Below are positions 1-8,021 of a stretch of DNA of 16,171 bases, piece after piece. Position numbers and translations under genes: made by a program. Positions within the stretch are counted from its first letter, which is position 1. Each line of letters begins with the position of its first letter. Under the pieces are notes generated by a model. The model was not told the DNA's origin, did not search any database, and saw only the letters and a list, made by a program, of their open reading frames with translations. Source of the stretch: Planctomycetota bacterium (GTDB lineage Bacteria > Planctomycetota > Phycisphaerae > UBA1845); the NCBI GenBank assembly GCA_024277835.1, contig JAJRUK010000298.1, forward strand, positions 1 to 16,171, in the 5' to 3' direction.

Positions 1-1162
1 CGTGAGCGATCATCTGGAACATCGCCCCCTGAAAACCCTCCTTCGTCATCACCGCGATCCCCAGTAGCACATACCCCATATGCGACACCGAACTATAGGC
101 GACGAGCCTCTTGAAGTCGGTTTGAGCAAGTGCGCAGAACCCGCCGTAAACAATGCTGACGAGACCAACCGTCGCAAGAACGAAGGCCCAACTCACTCCG
201 CCGGTTGGGAAAATCGGATAACACAATCGCAAGAACCCATAGCCGCCCATTTTGAGAAGCACGCCCGCGAGGATCATGCTGATCGGCGTCGGTGCTTCCA
301 CATGGGCGTCGGGGAGCCACGTATGCACCGGAACACACGGCAACTTGATCGCAAACCCGATGAACAGGAAGAAGAACATCAGTGGCGCGAACTTGATCCC
401 CAAGAACGTTGTTGAAACCGCAGTGAAGTATGATTGAATCGTCGGGTTGGTCGCAAGCTCGATCAAATCGAACGTGCCATGCGTAATCGCCGTGCCCGCA
501 CCGGTAAGATACCCGCTCGCCACCGACCCGCCGGCATGTTCAATCGCTACGCCGCTGTAGAAGTACATCGCGACGAGCGCAACGAGCATCAACACCGACC
601 CGCCAAGCGTGAACAGGAAGAACTTGATGGCTGCGTACTCTTTGCGAGCGCCGCCCCAGACGCCGATGAGGAAATACATCGGCAGGAGCATCACTTCCCA
701 GAATATATAGAATAAGAAGAAATCGAGCGATACAAACACGCCCAACATCCCCGTCTCAAGCAGCAAAAACAGGATGAAATACGCTCTGATCCCCTTCTTG
801 ACCTTCCAGGTGTCGAAGTTCCAACTCGCCAGACACGCCAAGAACGAAACGAACGTCGTCAACACAAATAGCGGAAAACCAAGCCCGTCAATGCCAAGGA
901 AATACTCAATCTTCAACTCGCCGGGCAGCTCGATCCACGTAGCACGCTCGACATGATGCAGCTTGCCATAGCTTTGCCCGAAGACCTCGGTCGGGTCATC
1001 CGCCCCGCCGAGAAACGTCGAAAAAAGCGTCAACGACAGGAGCATCGTCGCGAGCGTTGTTAGTACGGCGATGGTTCGGACCTGTTTCTTGGGCGCGACA
1101 AGGCAAATAAGCCCGCCGATCGCCGGAAGAAAAACAGTCCATGAGAGAATGTTGCTTATCAT
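1..1162 (-). CDS. nuoM: NADH-quinone oxidoreductase subunit M (NuoM), partial, 3' end beyond window
   Basis: Antiporter-like proton-pumping membrane subunit of respiratory complex I. The reading frame is open from the ATG at 1162 to the window edge, giving 387 of the roughly 500 residues usual for the family. The protein is almost entirely hydrophobic helices. Visible hallmarks are the FWEVMLLPMYFLIG segment with the conserved membrane glutamate (E156), the IKLPCVPVHTWLPDAHVEAP block with the pumping lysine K273, and LLKMGGYG with K304, followed by QTDFKRLVAYSSVSHMGY. An in-frame TGA lies seven codons upstream of the ATG, so no earlier ATG is possible. The gene starts 35 bases after the nuoL stop, in the same operon. 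No clear Shine-Dalgarno site is seen. The left edge cuts the gene in its C-terminal half; nuoN would be expected next but cannot be checked here. Confidence 0.96.
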   Translation of the reverse strand, partial: MISNILSWTVFLPAIGGLICLVAPKKQVRTIAVLTTLATMLLSLTLFSTFLGGADDPTEVFGQSYGKLHHVERATWIELPGELKIEYFLGIDGLGFPLFVLTTFVSFLACLASWNFDTWKVKKGIRAYFILFLLLETGMLGVFVSLDFFLFYIFWEVMLLPMYFLIGVWGGARKEYAAIKFFLFTLGGSVLMLVALVAMYFYSGVAIEHAGGSVASGYLTGAGTAITHGTFDLIELATNPTIQSYFTAVSTTFLGIKFAPLMFFFLFIGFAIKLPCVPVHTWLPDAHVEAPTPISMILAGVLLKMGGYGFLRLCYPIFPTGGVSWAFVLATVGLVSIVYGGFCALAQTDFKRLVAYSSVSHMGYVLLGIAVMTKEGFQGAMFQMIAH

Positions 1163-1197
1163 CTGACCAACACTTTCGTCTCAGCAAACGCGCCGGG

Positions 1198-3540
1198 CTA
1201 TCTGCCCAGCGACGCGGTTGTGGCAGCCATCGCGACGTCATTCGCCCCGCTGGATGCCCAAAGTACGCACAGGAAAACGATCGTCGCGACACCCGTCGCG
1301 GCGAGAATATAATGTCGAATCTGACCCGTCTGTGGCAGTCTTACGATGTGACCAAAATCACGTGAGGACTTGGCCACGCCGTTAACGACGCCGTCCACGC
1401 CATGCTTGTCGAGAATCAACCCGCAGAACGCAGCGAAACGCTCAGCCGCAGCCGCGAACAGATTGACAATCAAGTCAACGATCCACGTATCAACGAAACG
1501 AGCGATCTTCGCGATAAGAAGAAACCCCTTAACGAAGACGATGTCGTATAGCTCGTCAATGTAGTATTTGTTCTCAAGCAACGTGTGAAGCGGAGCCAAG
1601 GCACGCTTGAGCTTATCGCCAACTGCAAGACCGTTTCGGTAAATCGCGATCGCAAGCAAAAAACCTACTAAGAACGCCCCACCGACGCCATACATCAAGA
1701 AATGATGGGCCGCCATGATCGCAGGCGTATGAACAGTACCGTCGATCGCCATCACCAGCGACGCGGCGCTTCCCGCCGTGGCGGCGTCGGCGATCAGCGG
1801 ACGGAACAGGAAATAGCTCGCGAATACCGTACCCACCGCAAGCACCGCAAGCGGAATGTACATCATCGGCGACTCGTGCGCATGCTCGTACACATGATCG
1901 TCACGAGGTTTCCCCATAAACGTCAACCACCACGCCCGCATCATATAAAACGGCGTAATGTAGGCTGTGAACAAAGCGAGGTAGAACATCCACTTGGGCA
2001 GCGCTGGCGTGTTCGCAAAAATCCTACCAACGCCCGCCGCGTGAGAATCGGTGCCGTGATCTGAATGCGCTGTCTCTGCGTGATCGTTATCATGTTGCAC
2101 GGGATCCGAAGCGAGCAAAACGCGCTTGGTCAACTCGACCTCAGCATGCCCCCCACCGTCCCCATGATGCTCTTCTTCAAAACGCTCGGGGTCTTCCCAC
2201 TCAAACGCTCGAGCGTAGGAAACCGCCAGAATTTCGTCCTTACTAAAGAACCCGCCAAGACCAATCTTCGTCCCGGGAATCCCCGTCCCCGCAATCGCAA
2301 GCACACCAACAAGAAACGTAATACACGTCACGGGCATCTTCTTCCAAAGACCACCCATCTTTCGCATGTCCTGCTCGTGATGACAGCCCTCAATGACCTG
2401 CCCGGAACCAAGGAACATCATCGCCTTGAAAAACGCGTGCGTAATCAGATGAAACAGCGCAGCAACCCAAGCACCCGAGCCAAGCCCAAAAATCATGTAC
2501 CCCAGTTGCGAAAGCGTTGAATACGCCAGACACTTCTTAATATCCGTCTGCACAACGGCGACAAGCGCCATCAGCGTAAGCGTCAGACAGCCAATCAACG
2601 ATACGAACATCAGCGCGTCGGGCGTCATCAATCGAAAAACGCGAGCAACGAGATAAACGCCCGCCGCGACCATCGTGGCTGCGTGAATCAGAGCGCTAAC
2701 GGGCGTCGGACCGGCCATCGCATCGGGCAACCATACATGCAGCGGAAACTGAGCGCTCTTACCCATCGCTCCGCAGAACAGACCCACGCCCATAATCGTT
2801 GCGAGCGACCAGCCAAACATCGTAAAGTGACTCGCGAAGATTCCGGTTCCGCTCGCCGCTTGTTGAGCGAACACGGTGGCAGCCTCATCAAGATCGACCG
2901 TACCAAGATGGAAGTAAACCAGCATCAACCCGATCAAGAAACCGAAGTCGCCCACGCGGTTGGTGATGAACGCCTTCATCTGAGCGTACTGCGGAACCGG
3001 TTTATCAAAGTAGAAGCCGATCAACAGGTAGCTACAAAGACCGACAAGCTCCCAGAAGATAAACAGGAAAACGAGACTACTGCTGACCACCAGCCCCAGC
3101 ATGGAAAACGCAAAGAGCGACAGGTACGCGAAGAATAGCCAGTATTTCCGCTGCCCGGCGACCTCGTCGCTGTGGCCCGACATGTAGCCAACGCTGAAAA
3201 AGAAAATCCAAAACGCGATGAACGTTACCATGAAGAACATCGCGACCGTCAACGAGTCGAGCTTGACGCCGATCGTGATCGGCACATCGCCAAGAACCGC
3301 CCACGTCCCGCGCCACGCGTTGGCCGTCAGCGCAGCCGACTCGCCCGCGTTCATCGCATCCATCCAGCCAAACAAAACATAGGTTGCGCAGGCTAGCGGA
3401 ACGCCCATGCCAAAGACAACGCCGAACCACCCCGCCACCGGCTTGCCGAGCTTCGGTCCAAACAGAACCAGCGCCCAGAAGCTAATCAGCGGCGACAGGA
3501 CGCCCGCGGCTAATGCAATTTCAAGAGTATGTTCGGCCAT
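1198..3540 (-). CDS. nuoL: NADH-quinone oxidoreductase subunit L (NuoL)
   Basis: Largest antiporter-like proton-pumping subunit of complex I, carrying the family's long C-terminal lateral helix. It has 780 residues, clearly longer than the roughly 610-650 usual. Recognisable residues: E164 in FIFWELVGLCSYLLIG, D198 in NRVGDFG, K261 in GKSAQFPLHVWLPDAMAGP, H286 in LIHAATMVAAG, H364/H368/K372 in HLITHAFFK, and K434 in FFSKDEIL; all pump residues I would expect are kept. The extra length is partly a hydrophilic insertion at about residues 446-508, rich in His, Asp and Glu, between the FFSKDEIL helix and the helix starting near 515; eight histidines fall within 458-500. The C-terminal part (about 640-765) fits the lateral helix and final anchor. 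The gene follows nuoK after an 82-base gap holding two hairpins, unusually large for this operon. Confidence 0.97.
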   Translation of the reverse strand: MAEHTLEIALAAGVLSPLISFWALVLFGPKLGKPVAGWFGVVFGMGVPLACATYVLFGWMDAMNAGESAALTANAWRGTWAVLGDVPITIGVKLDSLTVAMFFMVTFIAFWIFFFSVGYMSGHSDEVAGQRKYWLFFAYLSLFAFSMLGLVVSSSLVFLFIFWELVGLCSYLLIGFYFDKPVPQYAQMKAFITNRVGDFGFLIGLMLVYFHLGTVDLDEAATVFAQQAASGTGIFASHFTMFGWSLATIMGVGLFCGAMGKSAQFPLHVWLPDAMAGPTPVSALIHAATMVAAGVYLVARVFRLMTPDALMFVSLIGCLTLTLMALVAVVQTDIKKCLAYSTLSQLGYMIFGLGSGAWVAALFHLITHAFFKAMMFLGSGQVIEGCHHEQDMRKMGGLWKKMPVTCITFLVGVLAIAGTGIPGTKIGLGGFFSKDEILAVSYARAFEWEDPERFEEEHHGDGGGHAEVELTKRVLLASDPVQHDNDHAETAHSDHGTDSHAAGVGRIFANTPALPKWMFYLALFTAYITPFYMMRAWWLTFMGKPRDDHVYEHAHESPMMYIPLAVLAVGTVFASYFLFRPLIADAATAGSAASLVMAIDGTVHTPAIMAAHHFLMYGVGGAFLVGFLLAIAIYRNGLAVGDKLKRALAPLHTLLENKYYIDELYDIVFVKGFLLIAKIARFVDTWIVDLIVNLFAAAAERFAAFCGLILDKHGVDGVVNGVAKSSRDFGHIVRLPQTGQIRHYILAATGVATIVFLCVLWASSGANDVAMAATTASLGR

Positions 3541-3559
3541 TGAACTCTAACGTTCCGTT

Positions 3560-3585
3560 CACCGGTTAAAAACCGGTGCCACACA
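3560..3585 (-). repeat. Dispersed palindromic repeat, copy in the nuoK-nuoL gap
   Basis: Read on the minus strand this is a 26-base unit built round CACCGGTT / AACCGGTG (arms at 3571-3578 and 3560-3567, loop of three bases). It matches the unit at 12580-12605 on the plus strand at 25 of 26 positions, the only difference being the central loop base. It lies in the untranslated gap between nuoK and nuoL, so it would form a hairpin in the operon mRNA. No transposase is nearby. Such short dispersed palindromes are typical of REP-like families. Confidence 0.85.
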
Positions 3586-3594
3586 ACTTCAAGA

Positions 3595-3609
3595 ACTCGC
3601 AGCGCGAGT
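3595..3609. other. Second small hairpin in the nuoK-nuoL gap
   Basis: Inverted repeat ACTCGC / GCGAGT with a three-base loop, ten bases from the palindromic repeat. In the nuoK-to-nuoL transcript this hairpin comes first and the CACCGGTT hairpin second. There is no T-run, so it does not look like an intrinsic terminator. It may only be a stability element or chance. Confidence 0.45.
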
Positions 3610-3622
3610 CCCTGCGACAACT

Positions 3623-3934
3623 CTACCCTCTCAAACTATTCGCACGATCGACATCGACCGTCGAAAGATTCTTGTACACGTTGATGCAAATCCCAACCGC
3701 CAGCGCCGCCTCGGCTGCGGCGAGCACGATCACGAAAATGGCTGTAATCTGCCCATCGAGACGATCTGGCCCCATGTAACGATCGAACGCGACGAGATTC
3801 ACCGTGGCAGCGTTCAAGACAAGCTCAACACCGATCAAAATACCGATCGCGTTGCGCTTGGTCATCATCGTAAACAAGCCGGCCACAAACATGATCGCGG
3901 CAACGATGAGATAATGTGTTAAACCAATCGTCAT
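3623..3934 (-). CDS. nuoK: NADH-quinone oxidoreductase subunit K (NuoK)
   Basis: Small three-helix membrane subunit of complex I, homologous to MrpC of Mrp antiporters, next to NuoJ and NuoA in the membrane arm. At 103 residues it has the usual family length. The first helix spans about 8-25, the second about 29-49 with the conserved glutamate in GVELVLNA (E37), and the third about 63-86 with the second conserved glutamate in AAAEAALAV (E75). Both glutamates are part of the membrane proton path in the family. The ATG at 3934 lies six bases after the nuoJ stop, with a weak AGGA upstream inside the end of nuoJ, so translation is probably coupled to nuoJ. The C-terminal tail of about 15 residues is polar. 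Confidence 0.97.
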   Translation of the reverse strand: MTIGLTHYLIVAAIMFVAGLFTMMTKRNAIGILIGVELVLNAATVNLVAFDRYMGPDRLDGQITAIFVIVLAAAEAALAVGICINVYKNLSTVDVDRANSLRG

Positions 3935-3940
3935 AGCGTT

Positions 3941-4570
3941 CTAATCATCCTGCCGAGCAAGATGGGCTGCCCCGACCATCACGATCATCAAGAGCACGCC
4001 CGCAACCTCGAACGGAACGAGGTACTTCGTAATCAAAATCTTCCCGATCGCCTCGACCGATGCCCCGGGGACGACCTGCATCGTACCCGCCCACGTTGCG
4101 TCCGTTAGCACGATGCACAAGCACCCCAGAAGTGCAGCGCAAATGATGCCGGCGAACAACATTTCAATTTTGGGACATTCAAACTTCACCCAAGGCGATT
4201 TACTTGTCAGCATCACGCCGAAAACTAAGAGAATCAGCGTTCCCCCGGCGTACACGATCAACTGAATCGCACCGAGGAAGTTCGCAGCGAGAAGGAAGTA
4301 CATCACCGCCACCGAACCAAGCGCACCAAAAAGCCAAACCGCCATGCGAACGATGTCTTTGCTGAAACAAACGCCCAGCGACGACACAACCGCCACAAGC
4401 GCGACAAAGTAAAAGAGCGCCGCCTCCAACAGCCCGCCCGGTGCGGCGGCATTGGTCACACCGCTCGCCTCGGACGCAAACGCCGCCTGCGACGAAAAGA
4501 GCAATACGCCCCCACCCGCGACGACAAGTCGCAACAGACACGAGGTCAAATTGTGCTTGGTATTAGTCAT
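3941..4570 (-). CDS. nuoJ: NADH-quinone oxidoreductase subunit J (NuoJ) with extra N-terminal hydrophobic segment
   Basis: Membrane subunit of complex I. The conserved core is easy to see: the FLGAIQLIVYAGGTLILLVFGVMLT helix at about 98-122, which in the family contains the helix with the pi-bulge, and the terminal TKYLVPFEVAGVLLMIVMVGA helix at about 181-201. The protein has 209 residues, longer than the roughly 165-185 usual. The excess is N-terminal: residues 1-35 look like a cleavable signal peptide, with basic residues, a hydrophobic run at 12-26, then SQAAFA before SEASG, followed by a short linker to the normal first helix at about 48. The next methionine is residue 76, inside the core, so a shorter start is unlikely. 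The ATG directly abuts the nuoH stop with no gap. Confidence 0.95.
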   Translation of the reverse strand: MTNTKHNLTSCLLRLVVAGGGVLLFSSQAAFASEASGVTNAAAPGGLLEAALFYFVALVAVVSSLGVCFSKDIVRMAVWLFGALGSVAVMYFLLAANFLGAIQLIVYAGGTLILLVFGVMLTSKSPWVKFECPKIEMLFAGIICAALLGCLCIVLTDATWAGTMQVVPGASVEAIGKILITKYLVPFEVAGVLLMIVMVGAAHLARQDD

Positions 4571-6157
4571 CTATGAACCCGGCATCGCATCTTGAACCAG
4601 ATTGCCCACCATCGCTCGTCGATGATAGAACCCGTACGCAGCGATCGCTGGAAAAGCAAACGCAAACATCAGCCCAATTCCGCCCAGCACATACCGCGTG
4701 ATCGCTGTCACCATCGCCCACGTTTCGCATTCCGACGTTGACGCCCAAACCCAGACCGTCGTTCCAAGAAGCATCAGCATCGTCAGCGGCAACAGCACCT
4801 GCACGCAGGCGTAGAGAACTTGGTCAATACGAATCCGCGGCAACGTCCAGCGAATCCAAATTTGAACGTATAGCAAGAAGACGCACTTGGCGACAAACCA
4901 GACCGGCCCGGAAAACAGCAAGCCCTTGACCCCGCGAGCGTACCACGCATCGCCAAGGGCAGCGCCCCACGACGCGGGCAGCGGTGAGTGCCAACCCCCA
5001 AGAAAGAGAATCGCCGCGAGTCCGCACACGACGAACATGGCTGCGTATTCCGCGAAGAAGAAAAAGCTCCAGCGAATCCCAGAGTATTCAGTAAGGAACC
5101 CCGCGACAAGTTCGCTCTCCGCCTCTGGCAGGTCAAACGGCGCACGCTTGCAACTCGCCAAAGACGCAACAAAAAACGCGATAAACCCGATGAACGCGAA
5201 CGGACTGCTAAAGACCAGCCAGTGAAACCATCCGCCCGATTGAGCGTCGACGATCTTCGTCAAATTCAGCGTACCGGTCGTCACGACCGGAAGTAGCAGC
5301 GCCATCCCCAACGGTATCTCGTAAGAAACCATCTGACAGGCTTCCCGCATCGCCCCGTAGACACTCCATTTGTTGTTCGACGCCCACCCGGCAAGCATCA
5401 CGCCCAACACCTCAACGCCAAGCACGCCAAGAATAAAAATCAGTGCAACGTCAAGCTCGCGGAAGACGTACGTCGCCCCAAACGGAAGGGCTACAAACGC
5501 CAGGGCGGACGGAATAATATTAAAATACGGAGCAAGGCGAAACAGTGGCGCATCCGCACCGTCGGGAATCAAATCTTCCTTGAGAAGCAGCTTGATCCCA
5601 TCCGCCGGCGACTGCGACCAACCGTGCCACCCGCCGACACGCATCGGACCAAGTCGCGACTGGATGCGCCCCGCAACCTTCCGCTCCCACCAGATCGTGT
5701 AAACCGGAATAATGTTGAACAGACCCATCAACGCACCAAGGCCTACCAAGTCGCGAACGATGCCAAACTGTACGGGCCAAAGCAGGTATTGCGCGACGCC
5801 TGACATGTTTGCAGCGACACCGCCAACTTGCTGCAACTGCACCGCAATCTGCGAAGGCGTCAATCCCCACGTCGCGGGCGAAACATAGCTAAAAGCCCCG
5901 GTAAGCTCGACGCCCGCAGAAGCCGCCGTCGCCAGAATACTCTCATCAACGAATCCAAAGAGCATCGCGTGCGCCCATACGCCAACGCACACAGCCACGA
6001 CGGCAGAAATCAGAATCATCCCCGCCATCTGCGCAACGATCGGTCCACCCATGCGATACATCGCAACGGCAAATGGCCGAAACATCGCCATGAGAAGCTC
6101 AATGATTGGCCCGAAGATTCGGTAACCCATCCAGAGCTTCCACAGCAGGATGCGCAT
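4571..6157 (-). CDS. nuoH: NADH-quinone oxidoreductase subunit H (NuoH), enlarged
   Basis: Membrane subunit that joins the pumping arm to the peripheral arm and forms much of the quinone chamber. Counting from an upstream ATG at 6214 (547 residues), the core shows WWERKVAGRIQSRLGPMRVG (175-194), YGAMREACQMVSYEIPLG (286-303), CKRAPFDLPEAESELVAGF (355-373) and WIRWTLPRIRIDQV (453-466). I prefer the internal ATG at 6157 (528 residues) because AGGAGGGG lies six bases before it, whereas the 6214 ATG has no such site. Either form is far longer than the roughly 325-residue E. coli protein: there is an N-terminal addition of about 130-150 residues with one hydrophobic helix (about 59-86) before the normal first helix, and an additional C-terminal helix (about 505-529). 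Downstream the stop codon abuts the nuoJ start. Confidence 0.95.
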   Translation of the reverse strand: MRILLWKLWMGYRIFGPIIELLMAMFRPFAVAMYRMGGPIVAQMAGMILISAVVAVCVGVWAHAMLFGFVDESILATAASAGVELTGAFSYVSPATWGLTPSQIAVQLQQVGGVAANMSGVAQYLLWPVQFGIVRDLVGLGALMGLFNIIPVYTIWWERKVAGRIQSRLGPMRVGGWHGWSQSPADGIKLLLKEDLIPDGADAPLFRLAPYFNIIPSALAFVALPFGATYVFRELDVALIFILGVLGVEVLGVMLAGWASNNKWSVYGAMREACQMVSYEIPLGMALLLPVVTTGTLNLTKIVDAQSGGWFHWLVFSSPFAFIGFIAFFVASLASCKRAPFDLPEAESELVAGFLTEYSGIRWSFFFFAEYAAMFVVCGLAAILFLGGWHSPLPASWGAALGDAWYARGVKGLLFSGPVWFVAKCVFLLYVQIWIRWTLPRIRIDQVLYACVQVLLPLTMLMLLGTTVWVWASTSECETWAMVTAITRYVLGGIGLMFAFAFPAIAAYGFYHRRAMVGNLVQDAMPGS

Positions 6158-6163
6158 GAGAAG

Positions 6164-6171
6164 CCCCTCCT
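6164..6171 (-). promoter_or_regulatory. Shine-Dalgarno site deciding the nuoH start
   Basis: The minus strand reads AGGAGGGG followed by six bases and then ATG at 6157. It is the best ribosome binding site in the nuo cluster. It argues that nuoH begins at 6157 rather than at the in-frame ATG at 6214, whose upstream bases are AT-rich without a purine box. Confidence 0.7.
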
Positions 6172-6247
6172 CTGTGGAGTGGGATCTCATCTGATTGGTC
6201 GCAAGCTGAGTCATTTCAATTTCAAACCGAAGTCCGCAATAACGAAC

Positions 6248-7447
6248 TTACCGATCGACCTCCCCCATCACAACGTCGATGCTTCCGATGATCGCCGGAA
6301 CGTCCGCGAGCATCACGTTCTTGCAAGCCTTCTCCGTAATACAGAGATTACAAAAACTGGGGCCTCTCGCTTTGACACGCGAGGGAATCGCCGACTTATC
6401 GCCAGCCACAAGAAAACCAAGCTGCCCTCGAGGATTTTCAACCTCGACGTACACTTCGTCTTCGGGAAGTTTGATGTTTTTCATTTTCGGAGCAATGAAG
6501 TCGCCATTGGGAAGTCGCCCGAGCGCCTGACGAATAATTTTCACCGACTCGGTCATCTCAAGGACGCGAACCCAATAGCGACTCCAACAGTCGCCAACTA
6601 TCACGCCCTCTGGAATCTCATCCGTCCCGCCAGGCTTGGCGATAGGAATATCAAAATCGTAATTTTCATAGCCATCGTAAGGAGCGGTCTTGCGAAGATC
6701 CCACCGGATCCCGCTGCCACGCAAGCACGGACCGGTCAGACCATACCCGATCGCATCGTCAATACTGATCACGCCAACGCGACTCGTACGCTTCACGAAA
6801 ATATGGTTGAAACTAAGCAGGTTATTGTAATCACTGATTTTAGTCTCGAAGTAATCAAGAAACTCAAGACATCGCTCAACCCAGCTCGCCGGCAAATCGT
6901 CATGAACACCGCCGGGTGTGATATAACTATACGTCAACCGCGCACCGCAAGCCGCTTCGAACAAATCGAGAATCATCTCTCGCTCGCGGAAACAGTAGAG
7001 AAACGGCGTAAACGCACCCATGTCCAGTCCGTACGTACCCAACGAAACAAGATGCGATGCGATCCGGTTCAACTCGGCAAAGGCAACGCGAATCGTCTCG
7101 CCACGCGGCGGAACCTCAATCCCGCAAAGTCGCTCAATCGCAAGCGAAAACGCCTGGTTGTTGTTCATCCCCGCCAGGTAATCCATGCGATCCGTATAAG
7201 GGACATACTGATACGGCTGAACCGCCTCGCCGATTTTCTCGGCACAACGATGAAGATAACCAATGTGCGGAATCGCTTCGAGCACCATCTCGCCGTCGGT
7301 ACGAAGCACAACACGAAGCACCCCATGCGTCGAAGGATGCTGAGGCCCCATGTTGATGAGCATTTCCTCGGTGCGCAAGTCCCCCTGCTGACTACTGTCG
7401 TAGTCAATCATCGTATCAGGACTAGCTTCAAAAACCGTGTCAGCCAT
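6248..7447 (-). CDS. nuoD: NADH-quinone oxidoreductase subunit D (NuoD), 49 kDa subunit
   Basis: Peripheral-arm subunit homologous to the large subunit of NiFe hydrogenases. Together with NuoB it forms the quinone-reduction site near cluster N2. The protein has 399 residues, normal for an unfused NuoD. The N-terminal MGPQHPSTHGVLRVVLRTDG (33-52) carries the conserved H37 and H41, and YTDRMDYLAGMNNNQAF follows with Y90. The spacing of H41 and Y90 (49 residues) equals that of the quinone-contacting pair H38/Y87 of Thermus Nqo4. The C terminus DVPAIIGSIDVVMGEVDR is the standard family ending. Unlike E. coli, NuoC and NuoD are separate proteins here. The ATG is 21 bases after the nuoC stop. The antisense strand also carries a long open frame, which I regard as a shadow. 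Confidence 0.98.
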   Translation of the reverse strand: MADTVFEASPDTMIDYDSSQQGDLRTEEMLINMGPQHPSTHGVLRVVLRTDGEMVLEAIPHIGYLHRCAEKIGEAVQPYQYVPYTDRMDYLAGMNNNQAFSLAIERLCGIEVPPRGETIRVAFAELNRIASHLVSLGTYGLDMGAFTPFLYCFREREMILDLFEAACGARLTYSYITPGGVHDDLPASWVERCLEFLDYFETKISDYNNLLSFNHIFVKRTSRVGVISIDDAIGYGLTGPCLRGSGIRWDLRKTAPYDGYENYDFDIPIAKPGGTDEIPEGVIVGDCWSRYWVRVLEMTESVKIIRQALGRLPNGDFIAPKMKNIKLPEDEVYVEVENPRGQLGFLVAGDKSAIPSRVKARGPSFCNLCITEKACKNVMLADVPAIIGSIDVVMGEVDR

Positions 7448-7468
7448 TGTCTCTATCGCACTACCGGG

Positions 7469-8002
7469 CTAATGCCGCGGGTTGGTCAATTCAAACTCAG
7501 TCGTCGCCGGGATCCCGTGGTACTCCAGCGGGAAATCGTAATCCTTACGAAGCGGGTAACCCACCCAGTCATCGCAACATAAAATCCGCCGAAGGTCCGG
7601 GTGCCCGGGGAAGTCGATCCCCATCATGTCGAACGCTTCCCGCTCATGCCAATCAGCGGCAGGCCACAGTGATGCAACCGAAGGAATCGACGGCGCGTTC
7701 CGATCAACTTCGATTCGGACGGCGAAGATGATCGTCGTCGTCACCAACTCAGCCGGGGCATCCGTGGGAATGTGCATCACGTCATAAACACAAGCGAGCT
7801 TGTCATCCGCAAGCATATCGATGGCCGTAATCGACCGCAGCAAGTTGAATCGCAAGCGAGAATCGTCACGCAAGAACGTCGCAACCTCACCCCAACGATG
7901 AGCCGCCACCTTCGCGCAGGGATGAGCACCTTCGAGAAGCGCATCCTCGATCGCCTCACCGAACTCACTCTTTAGAATTTGACAAACTTCTTCAGGTGTC
8001 AT
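7469..8002 (-). CDS. nuoC: NADH-quinone oxidoreductase subunit C (NuoC), 30 kDa subunit
   Basis: Peripheral-arm structural subunit that packs against NuoD. It has 177 residues, at the compact end of the stand-alone form. The family signature is clear: ADWHEREAFDMMGIDFPGHPDLRRIL at about 116-141 followed by GYPLRKDYDFPLEYHGI at 148-164. The N-terminal half (about 1-100) fits the usual alpha/beta fold containing FLRDDSRLRFNLLRSITAID. The ATG at 8002 lies 19 bases after the stop of the kelch gene; the gap lacks a strong purine box. The ATP- or cofactor-binding residues of other subunits are not expected here. The gene is separated from nuoB, its usual neighbour, by the kelch gene. Confidence 0.97.
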   Translation of the reverse strand: MTPEEVCQILKSEFGEAIEDALLEGAHPCAKVAAHRWGEVATFLRDDSRLRFNLLRSITAIDMLADDKLACVYDVMHIPTDAPAELVTTTIIFAVRIEVDRNAPSIPSVASLWPAADWHEREAFDMMGIDFPGHPDLRRILCCDDWVGYPLRKDYDFPLEYHGIPATTEFELTNPRH

Positions 8003-8021
8003 GACTAATCTTTGCTACTAC

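Noticed and set aside
5828..7582. 584-residue open frame on the plus strand opposite nuoH and nuoD
   Set aside because: It lies antisense to nuoD and the start of nuoH, both strongly supported by conserved motifs. Its translation is rich in Arg, His and Asn, without hydrophobic core or family motifs, as expected from the complement of a GC-biased coding strand.
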